DNA of 54,846 nucleotides from Lachnospiraceae bacterium (GTDB lineage Bacteria; Bacillota; Clostridia; Lachnospirales; Lachnospiraceae), in assembly GCA_900771955.1 (NCBI GenBank), contig CAAGPW010000070.1:1-54846 (forward strand), written 5' to 3'. Position numbers and translations under genes: made by a program. Shown here one piece after another: positions 1 to 8,241 of this stretch. The notes under the pieces are model-generated. The model did not search any database. It saw only the letters and a program-made list of their open reading frames with translations, and was not told the origin of the DNA. Positions within the stretch are counted from its first letter, which is position 1. Each line of letters starts with the position of its first letter.

Positions 1-289
1 AAACGGCATTTCCCGGGATTCCGAGCCGCTCCTTGAAAATACGGCAGATCTCCGCTGTCATCGCATTGTATTCCTTCTCAGAAGCACTTCCGAACAGCTT
101 CACTGAGACGAACGCTCCTTTTTCCAGCTTTTTTCCTCCCATGTAAAGATCGTAATCGTCTTCAAAGCCAAGCATTAAAAAGCCCTCCGGCTTGTTGACA
201 ATCGAAATGGCACGTCCGAGATCGGTTTTTAACTGTTCGCGTTCCTCCCTGCTTACCGGGATTGAAATTTTTGAATCAATAAATGGCAT
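1..289 (-). CDS. MIF/4-OT superfamily tautomerase-like protein (C-terminus cut by window edge)
   Basis: An ATG at 289 opens a frame that runs off the left edge; 96 residues are visible, while MIF-type proteins have about 115. It begins MPFIDSKISIPVS, so after removal of the initiator Met a Pro is the N-terminal residue, which is the catalytic base of this superfamily. A Lys at mature position 32 (VNKPEGFLML) matches the Lys32 of MIF-type phenylpyruvate/dopachrome tautomerases. It is a small cytosolic trimer-forming fold with no signal peptide. It lies 24 bp after the preceding minus-strand gene and probably belongs to the operon that starts at 3110. The family assignment comes from the N-terminal pattern and length; the substrate is unknown. 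Confidence 0.8.
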   Translation of the reverse strand, partial: MPFIDSKISIPVSREEREQLKTDLGRAISIVNKPEGFLMLGFEDDYDLYMGGKKLEKGAFVSVKLFGSASEKEYNAMTAEICRIFKERLGIPGNAV

Positions 290-313
290 AACTGCTGCCT
301 CCTTTTTTATTTT

Positions 314-718
314 TTATTTGATTAACGGCATAAAATCTTCTGTGTCCCCACAGAAAAAGCCGCCGATCTTTTTTGTGATCACCTGCATCAGTTTTTTTGC
401 ATTTTCATAATGTTCCGCGTCGATCGTCACGAGAAACATTGTTTTTACTCCATGCTCTGCAAGCCATTTCCGGCTGTATTCATCCGGGAACTGCGCTTTG
501 GTCTGTTCAAAATCCATAGAGCGCTGCTCAGGTATCTCCACCTCAAGGACACCGGCTTCTTCCCATACCTCAACATTGATATCCGTCTCACCCTCTAAGG
601 CCGCACTGATATCACGCACCGAAACGGTATGCTCCTGCATGTAGAGCCATTCTTTCGGTATGCCTGGCAAACCCGATTTTTTTTCCCGGATCTTCTTTAA
701 TTTTGACTTGTTTTTCAT
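314..718 (-). CDS. Conserved hypothetical protein, 134 aa
   Basis: The start ATG overlaps the stop of the HAD phosphatase gene by four bases (ATGA), and its Shine-Dalgarno GGAGGAA lies inside the end of that gene, so translation is probably coupled. The product is soluble and charged, with a basic N-terminus (MKNKSKLKKIREKKS) followed by a mixed alpha/beta body. There is no signal peptide, membrane segment or recognised motif. It sits between a HAD phosphatase and a MIF-like tautomerase in a tight operon. I do not recognise the family. Confidence 0.8.
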   Translation of the reverse strand: MKNKSKLKKIREKKSGLPGIPKEWLYMQEHTVSVRDISAALEGETDINVEVWEEAGVLEVEIPEQRSMDFEQTKAQFPDEYSRKWLAEHGVKTMFLVTIDAEHYENAKKLMQVITKKIGGFFCGDTEDFMPLIK

Positions 719-1509
719 TCCATTTCCTCCAGTATCTCCTGCAGGGAAGCCTCCACCCGTCTGCAGACCGTTGCATTCACATCATGCATGGTCGGGTTGC
801 ATTCCTCCATCAGATACGGATGTCCGACAAATTCAAGCATCGCGCGGTCATTTTCATTGTCGCCAAACGCCGCCATCTCCTCTGGACGGATGTCCAGTTT
901 TTCCCCGATCTCCTTTAACGCCGAACCCTTGCTCGTTCCAAGCGGTGCAAAATCCACCCAGCGGTTGCCGGATGTCATAATCAGACACTGACCGTCAAAT
1001 TCCCGTTCAAAATCCGCAGTCGCTGCATCCCGCCTGTCCTCCGGCGTAAAATAGGAAATCTTCATGATCGGTTCTTCGATCCGTTCCGGTCTGTCTATGA
1101 CCGTAATGTTATTTCCGATATCATCGCGCAGATAGGTCACAAAGGAATTGTCCTTTGGGATCACATAACTTGTCCGCTCTCCCGATATCAGGACTTCACA
1201 GTCCGGGTGTTTATAGACGGTATGGCTGATACGCAGCGCAAGCTCATCCTCAAACTGACGCTTCATCAGCACCTGATCCAGATGCATGACCAGCGCGCCG
1301 TTTTCACACAGGTACATGATCTTATCCTTTACCGGTGCAAACAGCCGCTGCAGGCTTGGATACTGTCTTCCGCTTGCCGGCATGAAATAAACGCCGCGTC
1401 TGGTCAGTTCGTCAATTAACGGAAATAACTCCGGATTACATTTCGTTGCTTTTCCAAGGAGCAGCGTGCCGTCCAGATCACTTGCTATCAGTTTTATTTT
1501 TGTACTCAT
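715..1509 (-). CDS. Cof-type HAD-IIB family phosphatase
   Basis: 264 residues, the usual length for Cof/YidA-type phosphatases. Motif I is DLDGTLL near residues 11-17 (the first Asp is the nucleophile). A motif III/IV region GDNENDRAMLEF lies near residue 217. The space between is the large type-IIB cap, so substrates are probably phosphorylated small molecules such as sugar phosphates, FMN or PLP. The start overlaps the stop of the GGDEF gene by four bases (ATGA), and the end overlaps the next gene in the same way, so the three are one transcription unit. The substrate cannot be read from sequence. Confidence 0.9.
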   Translation of the reverse strand: MSTKIKLIASDLDGTLLLGKATKCNPELFPLIDELTRRGVYFMPASGRQYPSLQRLFAPVKDKIMYLCENGALVMHLDQVLMKRQFEDELALRISHTVYKHPDCEVLISGERTSYVIPKDNSFVTYLRDDIGNNITVIDRPERIEEPIMKISYFTPEDRRDAATADFEREFDGQCLIMTSGNRWVDFAPLGTSKGSALKEIGEKLDIRPEEMAAFGDNENDRAMLEFVGHPYLMEECNPTMHDVNATVCRRVEASLQEILEEME

Positions 1510-3110
1510 CTTCTACTGTCCTTTATATGCATTTTTTGTTTTAATTTTGATTTATCCTCATACATCATCATATCCGAGCGGTTTCTGGTCGCCTCAAACC
1601 CTGCATCCTTCTCCCGGTCAAACTGCGCATATCCGCAGGCTATATGGATCGGATAATGATCTTTATCGCTGTTATAATGCTGTTCTTCCTTACGCATCTG
1701 TTCTATGCAAAACAGGACCGGGCATTTCGCGGCATGCTCCACGATACAACAGAACTCGTCTCCGCCGATGCGGTATACTTTTCCATAATGGTCAAATGTC
1801 TTTTCGAGTATCCGCGCCGCATTTTTCAGATAGGTATCTCCCGCAGAATGTCCATGCTGGTCATTACACTCTTTCAGATTATTAAGATCAAATGATATGA
1901 ACATTTTACCCGAAGCGTTTTTTATTTTTAACATATCTTCCATGTAGGCATTTCGGTTATAAAGACCGGTAAGCACATCATGGATCGCCAGTTCCTCATA
2001 CACTTTCGCCTTTCTGCCCTTTTCAATGGTATCGACCGCATAATATGCCGCCTCATACCCGAGCATAACGACAAATGCAAGGAATGCAAAGCGCCCGAAC
2101 AGATCGGCATCCCCGATATGATGGTAATAGGCTACGATATCAATCAACGTTGCAACCGTAAGCAGGACTATTCCTCCTGTACTGATCTTGACACGCCTGT
2201 CAACCTGATGTCTCGCAATCTTATAGATCAGGCATCCGATCATATAGATGAGCGAAATGCACAACAGCATATGCGTCATCCAGAGTGTTTCTCTAAAGTC
2301 TGCAATACCTGCAAATTGAAGTGTGAGCACTGTCACTATCTCCAGGGTATCTGCCGCACACAGCACCCTCCACAGCTTTCTGTCTCCGATGCTCAGGAAA
2401 TCCCGCACGAACAGCACAAACGGAATTCCCATCATCATTAACAGCATATATGCCATAAATGATGCCGCAATACGGTCACGCACGATCAGTGACATCGCAC
2501 TCGTCTCGTTTGCCGACCACACACCGAAAATAGCCGAAAAAACTCCAAGATGCAGCAGGCTGCTGCCGATTTCCGCCCTTTTATGCACGATTGCCCAGTA
2601 AAGGATCATGCCCAGCCCAAGTACAACGATAAGGTTGCTGACAAAAAAGGCAATCACCGACTGCGAAAAGATTGCATAAAATGCCTCTGCCTCCCTGCCT
2701 GTATAAAAAGTGCAGTTCTGATGCGACACGACCGGATATGCCGGTGTAAGCTCCACCTCGATCTCTTTCGCGCCATATGGAATCTGTGCAAAATTCCAGA
2801 CCGACCCAGTCGTTCTTCCCCAAATCCCACCAGTCTGTGTTCTCGAATAGATCAACGCTCCATCCGCATAGACTTCGACAAACTGATGACTGGAAAAAAA
2901 TATAATATCTTTCTGTTCCCCATCAAACTCTTCTGTCCCAAAGGTAAACCGCTCGCTTCCATCCGGGCGCTGTTCAATCTGATCCGGTCTTAATCCGTCC
3001 ATACCTTCAAAATCTGTGCCTGCAAAATTTGCCCGGAAAGCAAGCAGGATCAAAACCAGTCCGACAAGCGGGACAAGATACGGTAATCCTTTTCTCCCCT
3101 TTTTCAACAT
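1506..3110 (-). CDS. Membrane-bound GGDEF protein (diguanylate cyclase)
   Basis: 534 residues. One N-terminal membrane segment (about 10-26) is followed by an extracytoplasmic domain of about 110 residues, rich in beta strands. Then come about seven membrane segments (about 150-370), an arrangement like 7TMR-DISM receptors, and a C-terminal GGDEF domain. The active-site loop RIGGDEF is intact (GGDEF about 449-453), and the metal/nucleotide segment FDLNNLKECND is present, so it should make c-di-GMP. No RxxD inhibitory site is seen at the usual place before GGDEF. It is the first gene of a four-gene overlapping operon. The ligand sensed outside the cell is unknown. Confidence 0.88.
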   Translation of the reverse strand: MLKKGRKGLPYLVPLVGLVLILLAFRANFAGTDFEGMDGLRPDQIEQRPDGSERFTFGTEEFDGEQKDIIFFSSHQFVEVYADGALIYSRTQTGGIWGRTTGSVWNFAQIPYGAKEIEVELTPAYPVVSHQNCTFYTGREAEAFYAIFSQSVIAFFVSNLIVVLGLGMILYWAIVHKRAEIGSSLLHLGVFSAIFGVWSANETSAMSLIVRDRIAASFMAYMLLMMMGIPFVLFVRDFLSIGDRKLWRVLCAADTLEIVTVLTLQFAGIADFRETLWMTHMLLCISLIYMIGCLIYKIARHQVDRRVKISTGGIVLLTVATLIDIVAYYHHIGDADLFGRFAFLAFVVMLGYEAAYYAVDTIEKGRKAKVYEELAIHDVLTGLYNRNAYMEDMLKIKNASGKMFISFDLNNLKECNDQHGHSAGDTYLKNAARILEKTFDHYGKVYRIGGDEFCCIVEHAAKCPVLFCIEQMRKEEQHYNSDKDHYPIHIACGYAQFDREKDAGFEATRNRSDMMMYEDKSKLKQKMHIKDSRR

Positions 3111-3154
3111 ATATCTCTACCTCATTGAATATCATCCAAACTATCCTACCTATC

Positions 3155-3183
3155 ACAATATAGTATAACCCGTTTTTTTTCAA
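3155..3183 (-). promoter_or_regulatory. Probable promoter of the GGDEF operon
   Basis: Minus-strand TTGAAA (3178-3183), 17 bp spacer, TATTGT (3155-3160), about 45 bp before the ATG at 3110. An overlapping TATACT gives an alternative -10 with short spacing. It is back to back with the thiC promoter. Confidence 0.5.
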
Positions 3184-3200
3184 GGTTTTTCTCGTTCCGG

Positions 3201-3228
3201 TTGCTTTTTTCCGGAATTATGATACAAT
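3201..3228 (+). promoter_or_regulatory. Probable thiC promoter
   Basis: TTGCTT (3201-3206), 16 bp spacer, TACAAT (3223-3228). The predicted start near 3235 is a few bases before the TPP aptamer, as expected for a riboswitch-controlled transcript. Confidence 0.6.
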
Positions 3229-3237
3229 GAGGACATA

Positions 3238-3332
3238 CAAACAGGGGAGCCTGCACCAAGCCGGCTGAGAGTAAGCTGTTTTTGCTTAGACCCTTAACCT
3301 GATTTAGATAATGCTAACGTAGGGAAATAGAG
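3238..3332 (+). ncRNA. TPP riboswitch (THI box) upstream of thiC
   Basis: All conserved blocks of the THI element are present: CAGGGGAGCC at the 5' side, GGCTGAGAGTAA for the pyrimidine-sensing helix, GACCCTTAACCTGAT, and ATGCTAACGTAGGGAA closing P1. It lies in the leader of thiC, the gene for the pyrimidine half of thiamine, and is followed by an intrinsic terminator, so thiamine pyrophosphate should reduce thiC transcription. Confidence 0.95.
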
Positions 3333-3383
3333 ACTGTAACAGATTTTCACCAGGTGATGTGCCGGTGCGAATTAATTTATAGA

Positions 3384-3416
3384 AACGGAATACTGCGTCG
3401 CGGTATTCCGTTTTTG
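3384..3416 (+). terminator. Attenuator terminator in the thiC leader
   Basis: CGGAATAC (3386-3393) pairs with GTATTCCG (3403-3410), with further pairs inside, and is followed by TTTTTG. It lies 55 bp after the TPP aptamer and 115 bp before thiC, which fits the expression platform of a transcription-terminating riboswitch. The rest of the leader up to 3531 holds only the thiC ribosome-binding region. Confidence 0.85.
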
Positions 3417-3531
3417 TTATGGAAGCCGCTGACCTCAAGTGGGATTTCGGGAACATATCCCGTCTCTGTACATCATACCTGCTTATCGATCAGGCATGCA
3501 AAAGATTTTTTCAGAAAGAGAGAGATAAAAA

Positions 3532-4836
3532 ATGAGAAATTATGCAACCCAGATGGAAGCAGCGAGAAAGGGTATCGTTACCGATGAATTAAAATCCGTT
3601 GCTGCCAAAGAACAGATGACCACCGAAGAACTGCTGCCGCTCGTAGCCTCCGGCAAGGTAGTTATCTGCGCCAACAAAAATCACAAATGTATCGATCCAC
3701 AGGGTGTCGGCTCCATGTTAAAAACCAAGATCAACGTCAACCTTGGTGTTTCAAAGGACTGCACCGACTATGATGTGGAAATGAAAAAGGTTATGGAAGC
3801 TGTCAACATGGGTGCTGAGGCGATCATGGATCTTTCCTCCCACGGTGACACAATTCCGTTCCGCCGCAAGCTCACCAGCGAATGTCCTGCCATGATCGGC
3901 ACCGTTCCGATCTACGATTCCGTGATCCATTATCAGAGAGACCTCGCCACATTAACTGCAAAGGATTTTATCGATGTGGTACGTCTGCACGCCGAGGACG
4001 GTGTGGATTTTGTGACCCTGCACTGTGGTATTACCCGCAAAACGATCGAACAGATCAAAAAACACAAGCGCAAAATGAACATTGTTTCCCGCGGTGGCTC
4101 CCTGGTGTTTGCCTGGATGTGCATGACCGGAAACGAAAACCCGTTTTACGAATATTACGATGAGATCCTTGACATCTGCCGGGAATATGATGTAACGATC
4201 TCTCTCGGTGATGCCTGCCGCCCGGGCTGTCTTGCTGACGCATCCGATGTCTGTCAGATTGAAGAACTCGTTCGTCTCGGTGAGCTGACCAAACGCGCCT
4301 GGGCAAAGGACGTTCAGGTCATGGTGGAGGGACCTGGACATATGCCGCTTGACCAGATCGCAGCGAACATGAAGATTCAGCAGTCCATTTGCTGCGGTGC
4401 TCCGTTTTATGTTCTCGGACCGCTGGTCACCGACATTGCTCCGGGATATGACCATATCACAGCTGCCATCGGCGGTGCCGTTGCCGCTACTGCGGGTGCC
4501 GCTTTTCTGTGCTATGTAACTCCGGCAGAACATCTCGCTCTCCCGAATGTGGATGACGTAAAACAGGGGATCATTGCTTCCAAAATTGCTGCCCACGCTG
4601 CCGACATCGCAAAGGGCGTACGCGGTGCCAGAGATATCGACGACAGGATGGCTGATGCAAGACGCGTGCTAGACTGGGATGCCCAGTGGGAATGTGCGAT
4701 CGATCCGGAAACTGCAAAGGCGATCCGTGAAGACCGCAAACCGGAGCACGAAGACACCTGTTCCATGTGCGGTAAATTCTGTGCGGTCCGCAGTATGAAC
4801 AAGGCCCTGTCCGGTGAATACATCGATATCCTGTAG
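3532..4836 (+). CDS. thiC: Phosphomethylpyrimidine synthase ThiC
   Basis: 434 residues. It converts aminoimidazole ribotide to hydroxymethylpyrimidine phosphate, a radical-SAM step in thiamine synthesis. The C-terminal cluster motif CSMCGKFC (CxxCxxxxC) binds the 4Fe-4S cluster. Family blocks MDLSSHGDT, SRGGSLVFAWM, EGPGHMPLDQI and GPLVTDIAPGYDHI are all present. This is the short form common in Clostridia, without the extra N-terminal domain of the roughly 600-residue proteobacterial and Bacillus enzymes. The start follows AGAGAGAG at suitable spacing. It is monocistronic: TPP riboswitch in front, strong terminator behind. No other thi biosynthesis gene is adjacent. Confidence 0.98.
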   Translation: MRNYATQMEAARKGIVTDELKSVAAKEQMTTEELLPLVASGKVVICANKNHKCIDPQGVGSMLKTKINVNLGVSKDCTDYDVEMKKVMEAVNMGAEAIMDLSSHGDTIPFRRKLTSECPAMIGTVPIYDSVIHYQRDLATLTAKDFIDVVRLHAEDGVDFVTLHCGITRKTIEQIKKHKRKMNIVSRGGSLVFAWMCMTGNENPFYEYYDEILDICREYDVTISLGDACRPGCLADASDVCQIEELVRLGELTKRAWAKDVQVMVEGPGHMPLDQIAANMKIQQSICCGAPFYVLGPLVTDIAPGYDHITAAIGGAVAATAGAAFLCYVTPAEHLALPNVDDVKQGIIASKIAAHAADIAKGVRGARDIDDRMADARRVLDWDAQWECAIDPETAKAIREDRKPEHEDTCSMCGKFCAVRSMNKALSGEYIDIL

Positions 4837-4852
4837 CTATCCGCAGCTACCG

Positions 4853-4931
4853 GAAAAAGAGGATCTAAGATATGCCTTTTCTCCAAAATCCGTCTTTGGA
4901 GTACAGGCATATCAAAGATCCTCTCTTTTTA
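4853..4931. terminator. Bidirectional terminator between thiC and the MCP gene
   Basis: AAAAAGAGGATC (from 4854) pairs with GATCCTCTCTTTTT (to 4930). An inner stem GATATGCC/GGCATATC and a CTCCAAA/TTTGGAG tip extend it. A T-run follows in the plus direction and the A-run gives one in the minus direction, serving both convergent genes. Confidence 0.85.
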
Positions 4932-4963
4932 TTCTTTCTATTTTCCTTTACATTCTGTCTGCT

Positions 4964-6469
4964 CTATCTGGTATATTTCTGCAGTTCCTCTGCCACCTCA
5001 AGCACTCCATGAAGCAGCTTCTTGGTCTCCTCTGCATGCTCCAGATTGTTCACACTGAGTTCTGCTGCCTGATGGGAAGATGCTGTTACCTCCTCCGTCG
5101 TTGCAGAAAGCTGCGTGATATTGTCAACGATCTGGTTGTTAGATTCGGAAAGCTGTCCCAGCATATCATCAATCTGACCGATATCCTGCGTCAGCAGCGT
5201 AACATTCTGGTTCATATCTGCAAAGCTTGCAGAAACTTCCACAATCATCTCATCCTGTTTTTGTGCCGCAGTCACTGACTCACCAACGGAATCTGCTGCC
5301 GAATGTGCATCATTGGAAAGTTCCTCTAATATGGAAGCTATATTTTCGGTCTCCAGCCTCGTCTTTTCTGCAAGCTCACGGATCTCATCCGCAACTACCG
5401 CAAAACCTTTTCCGGCTTCTCCGGCTCTTGCACTTTCGATCGATGCATTTAATGCAAGCAGATTGGTCTGGCTTGAAATGGAAAAAATCGTATCTGCAAT
5501 ACCCTTGACTGCTTCTGTCTTCTCCTGCAGTTTCTGCATGGATGCAGCAACGCCTGCATTAATCCCGGCAATACTCTCAGACTGTACTTTCAAATTGTTC
5601 ATCAGTTCCGCATTCTTCTGGTTTAATTCTCCGGACTTTTTCGCTGTTTCAACCATTTCTGCCGAACGCGTTCTTGTCTCACCGATCGCTTCCTGAATAT
5701 TCTGCGTCATGACTGTCTGCGCCTGAATGTTCTCGGCCGTGGTCTGCGTACTGTCTGAAATATCACGGACTGCCCCGTTTACCACATCCGTGGACTCATT
5801 GAGCTGATTCATGATATCTACTGCCTGCTCAGTACCCTCTCTGACCTGCTCTGCAACATTTACAATATGATCCATCATTTTTTGCTGGGTCTTCTGTTCT
5901 TCACCGAGCTGTCCGATCGTATCACGGTTAAAGGTATGCGCAACCGCAACTGTCCAGTAGATCAAAAGCATCAGAAAACAGATAACAAGCGTAGCGCACA
6001 CCTGATCCACAACATCCTCTCCGCTGTACTGGTGCATAACAGCGACCTTTATCGCCGTGATCACAATATTCAGCGCTCCTGTAACAAGCCCGTAAAATCT
6101 CGAATAGCGCCTGTCAAAGAACACGATACATACAATAAATGGAAGTGCTCCCATAAAACGCAGATAATAACTGTCAAATGCAACCCCGGTAAGGAACGTT
6201 ACAATAAGCAGTCCCGTACTGAGCATATAACGTATTCTGCGGTCTGTCCGGTTTGCCCGGTAAAGAGCCACATTCAATCCGATCATCACAAATACCACAA
6301 CCGTGATCACACCAGTAAAGGCAAGTGTGCTTATACCACGTATGTATGCGGCAAATACAATTATCATGACAAATAAATAAAACAGAATATTTGCCAGCGC
6401 ATACAGCCCGTTGGCGCGGGCGATCTGCTCCTTCTCATCTGCATATAAGTATTTTGGTTCCATATTCAT
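4964..6469 (-). CDS. Methyl-accepting chemotaxis protein with membrane-embedded sensor
   Basis: 501 residues. The first 175 or so form about six hydrophobic segments with only short loops, so there is no large extracellular ligand domain. The remainder is a long coiled-coil signalling domain whose hairpin tip (IESARAGEAGKGFAVVADE, about residue 365-385) is the MCP signature for CheA/CheW contact. A HAMP domain is not obvious between the last membrane helix and the coiled coil. It implies a motile cell. It has its own promoter (extended -10 at 6526-6531) and a strong downstream terminator. The stimulus is unknown. Confidence 0.93.
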   Translation of the reverse strand: MNMEPKYLYADEKEQIARANGLYALANILFYLFVMIIVFAAYIRGISTLAFTGVITVVVFVMIGLNVALYRANRTDRRIRYMLSTGLLIVTFLTGVAFDSYYLRFMGALPFIVCIVFFDRRYSRFYGLVTGALNIVITAIKVAVMHQYSGEDVVDQVCATLVICFLMLLIYWTVAVAHTFNRDTIGQLGEEQKTQQKMMDHIVNVAEQVREGTEQAVDIMNQLNESTDVVNGAVRDISDSTQTTAENIQAQTVMTQNIQEAIGETRTRSAEMVETAKKSGELNQKNAELMNNLKVQSESIAGINAGVAASMQKLQEKTEAVKGIADTIFSISSQTNLLALNASIESARAGEAGKGFAVVADEIRELAEKTRLETENIASILEELSNDAHSAADSVGESVTAAQKQDEMIVEVSASFADMNQNVTLLTQDIGQIDDMLGQLSESNNQIVDNITQLSATTEEVTASSHQAAELSVNNLEHAEETKKLLHGVLEVAEELQKYTR

Positions 6470-6525
6470 CCTCCGTTTCTATCTCACAAGCTTATCTATT
6501 TTGTAACATTTTCCACTCCGTTTTT

Positions 6526-6534
6526 ATTATAACA
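6526..6534 (-). promoter_or_regulatory. Extended -10 promoter of the MCP gene
   Basis: On the minus strand, TGTTATAAT is a TGn-TATAAT extended -10 about 55 bp before the ATG at 6469. No good -35 is visible, and no sigma-28 chemotaxis promoter pattern was seen. Confidence 0.45.
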
Positions 6535-6583
6535 ATATCGAAGGTAAATTGGTAGATTATTTTCCCAAAATCTGTATGACCTG

Positions 6584-7495
6584 TCACAAATATTTCTTCT
6601 TTTTAAAAATATACAGACTAATCACGACAATGAACACCGAAATAAGAACAACCACCGGATACCCGTACTTCCATGCAAGCTCCGGCATATGCACAAAATT
6701 CATACCGTACCAGCCCGCGATCAGCGTCAGCGGAAGAAACACTGTGGTTACGATCGTAAGCACCTTCATAACGTCATTCTGGCGTATTCCGATCTCTGAC
6801 TGATACACATCCTGCACCTGCATGGCATACTCTCTGAGCACCTGGGTCTCCTCCCTGAGTCTTCCCGCCCGGTCCGTAAACACACCAAAACAGGTCACCT
6901 CATCCTCTCCGAAGAAATCCATCTCATTTTCATGGAGCATCTCTCCCATATCCGCCATCTGGCTGTAATACCGGTGCATACGTGAAATTTCTTTTTTCAT
7001 TCTGAGCATTTCATGGTTGAATTCCTTATCCTCGCGCTCTAAAATACGTTCTTCCATCTCTGCGATCTTTTTCTCAAGGGATGACAGATACAAAAGGTCA
7101 TCATCGATCAGTGAGATCAGAAAATCATACAAAAAACGCTCGAGTGTATAACCTTTGCGCAGTCTCGCCTGACGGATTCCTTCCATCTGTTTATTGACGA
7201 TCCCGGTATCATCGATAAAAATGATCTTTCGCTCCAAAATATAAAAGGCAAAACCGTAATTATTCCGGTAATGCCCTTTCTCCGGGATATGGAATGTACC
7301 AAACAGATAGTCCGAATGGCTCTCCAGCTTGCAGAAATGAATATTGTCTTCCCGCTGTCCGAGCAGATAATTTGCCCGTATATCCGTTGCTCTCTCCCAT
7401 TCATCTCCGCTTAGTACCGCAATCCCGTCCTTGTGATCCTGCCAGTCCTTTAAGTCTGTCTCTTTTAAACAGTCCGCAATGATCTTGTAATAAAT
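6584..7495 (-). CDS. CorA-family divalent-metal transporter with apparent ATT start
   Basis: The frame encodes a CorA-type protein of about 303 residues: a soluble N-terminal domain with coiled-coil helices, then two C-terminal membrane helices with the diagnostic YGMNF motif after the first, and a basic tail. It mediates Mg2+/Co2+-type cation flux. No ATG, GTG or other usual start exists in frame before a TTG at 7237, which would remove about 86 clearly coding residues. A GGAGG (7505-7509) lies 9 bp before ATT (7493-7495), giving a product beginning (M)YYKIIADCLKETD, so I chose ATT. The frame stays open upstream to about 7561 without a start codon. A sequencing error is an alternative. Confidence 0.8.
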   Translation of the reverse strand: MYYKIIADCLKETDLKDWQDHKDGIAVLSGDEWERATDIRANYLLGQREDNIHFCKLESHSDYLFGTFHIPEKGHYRNNYGFAFYILERKIIFIDDTGIVNKQMEGIRQARLRKGYTLERFLYDFLISLIDDDLLYLSSLEKKIAEMEERILEREDKEFNHEMLRMKKEISRMHRYYSQMADMGEMLHENEMDFFGEDEVTCFGVFTDRAGRLREETQVLREYAMQVQDVYQSEIGIRQNDVMKVLTIVTTVFLPLTLIAGWYGMNFVHMPELAWKYGYPVVVLISVFIVVISLYIFKKKKYL

Positions 7496-7569
7496 GACTG
7501 TCCACCTCCTGTTTGTTCCCCCGCTTCTAGCTTTCCCAAATTTTCCCCAAAATAACGCTTACGTCCGGA

Positions 7570-7872
7570 TTATGGTCTCTGTGGTGTAAATGCAAGTTCA
7601 ATCGTTGAAATACAGCCGCGAATTGTAACATTCGCATGTTCCAGGGAAGCCGGAACGGTGATGCGGTTCTCCGTATCCACATTCACGGGCTGAACCTTTT
7701 CTTTGCTTCCAGCCTTCGCCTTCAGCACTTTTTCTTCATCTGAAAGATACAGGCATTTGTCGCTGATCCAGGTTCCGTAGATCTTTCTCCCTTTTTTACG
7801 CAGATTGAACTCCCTCGGCATGCTGACTTTCTTCCTGACTACCTGCGCGCTTGTCTGTCCAACAGCAAACAT
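7570..7872 (-). CDS. Small MraZ/AbrB-like protein
   Basis: 100 residues, ATG preceded by AAGGGA. The C-terminal half (TENRITVPASLEHANVTIRG, then IELAF) resembles the second repeat of MraZ/SpoVT-AbrB swapped-hairpin DNA-binding proteins, whose pattern is DxxGRIxIPxxLRxxA followed by a hydrophobic strand. The N-terminal part is basic. This is a weak motif-level match, not a firm assignment, and it is not in a cell-division cluster, where true MraZ is encoded. A function as a small transcriptional regulator is inference. Confidence 0.6.
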   Translation of the reverse strand: MFAVGQTSAQVVRKKVSMPREFNLRKKGRKIYGTWISDKCLYLSDEEKVLKAKAGSKEKVQPVNVDTENRITVPASLEHANVTIRGCISTIELAFTPQRP

Positions 7873-7928
7873 GACGATCCCTTCTTTCCGCTCTGAAAAT
7901 TCTTTTTCAGAAAGCTTTATTTTTTATT

Positions 7929-7957
7929 ATTTTACCACGTTTTGCACAAATTTGTAA
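7929..7957 (-). promoter_or_regulatory. Promoter of the small MraZ/AbrB-like gene
   Basis: Minus-strand TTACAA (7952-7957), 17 bp spacer ending in TGG, TAAAAT (7929-7934). It is divergent from the folT promoter. Confidence 0.55.
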
Positions 7958-8001
7958 GATTTTTTTCATTTTTCTTATCTAATGTTTACATAAATTTAAT
8001 A

Positions 8002-8030
8002 TTTACAGAAACGAATATCTATGTTATAGT
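8002..8030 (+). promoter_or_regulatory. Promoter of folT
   Basis: TTTACA (8002-8007), 17 bp spacer, TATAGT (8025-8030) with an upstream TG (extended -10). Transcription should begin near 8037, about 40 bases before the THF aptamer. Confidence 0.75.
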
Positions 8031-8078
8031 TATCACATCGGCAGGAAATATGCCGGTAAAACTAATATTATACATATT

Positions 8079-8181
8079 AGCAGAGTAGAAATCTGTGCGT
8101 TAAGTGCCATGTGAACAGGGAGTTGTCACACGGACGAAAAGCAAACGCTTGCGGTACAGGCTTCGCATCCCGCTGCTACAT
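8079..8181 (+). ncRNA. Tetrahydrofolate (THF) riboswitch
   Basis: Conserved THF-I blocks are present in order: GAGTAG (8083-8088), GCGTTAAGTG (8097-8106), GGGAGTTGTCAC, and GCATCCCGCTGCT (8165-8177). P1 forms between AGCAG (8079-8083) and CTGCT (8173-8177). It lies 60 bp before a folate ECF transporter gene, the classic context. No T-run terminator follows. CTCCT at 8196-8200 can pair with AGGAG of the folT Shine-Dalgarno (8230-8234), so control is probably at translation. Confidence 0.93.
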
Positions 8182-8241
8182 TCAGGTTATCTGTGTCTCC
8201 TCTATGTAGTTTAGGAAAACTGCTAAAAGGAGGCTATTTTT

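Noticed and set aside
3354..3587. Small open frame between the TPP riboswitch and thiC
   Set aside because: It spans the attenuator hairpin and overlaps the thiC start in another frame; no ribosome site.
3952..4596. Open frame of 214 codons on the minus strand opposite thiC
   Set aside because: It is fully antisense to a clear ThiC gene, has no ribosome site and encodes nothing recognisable.
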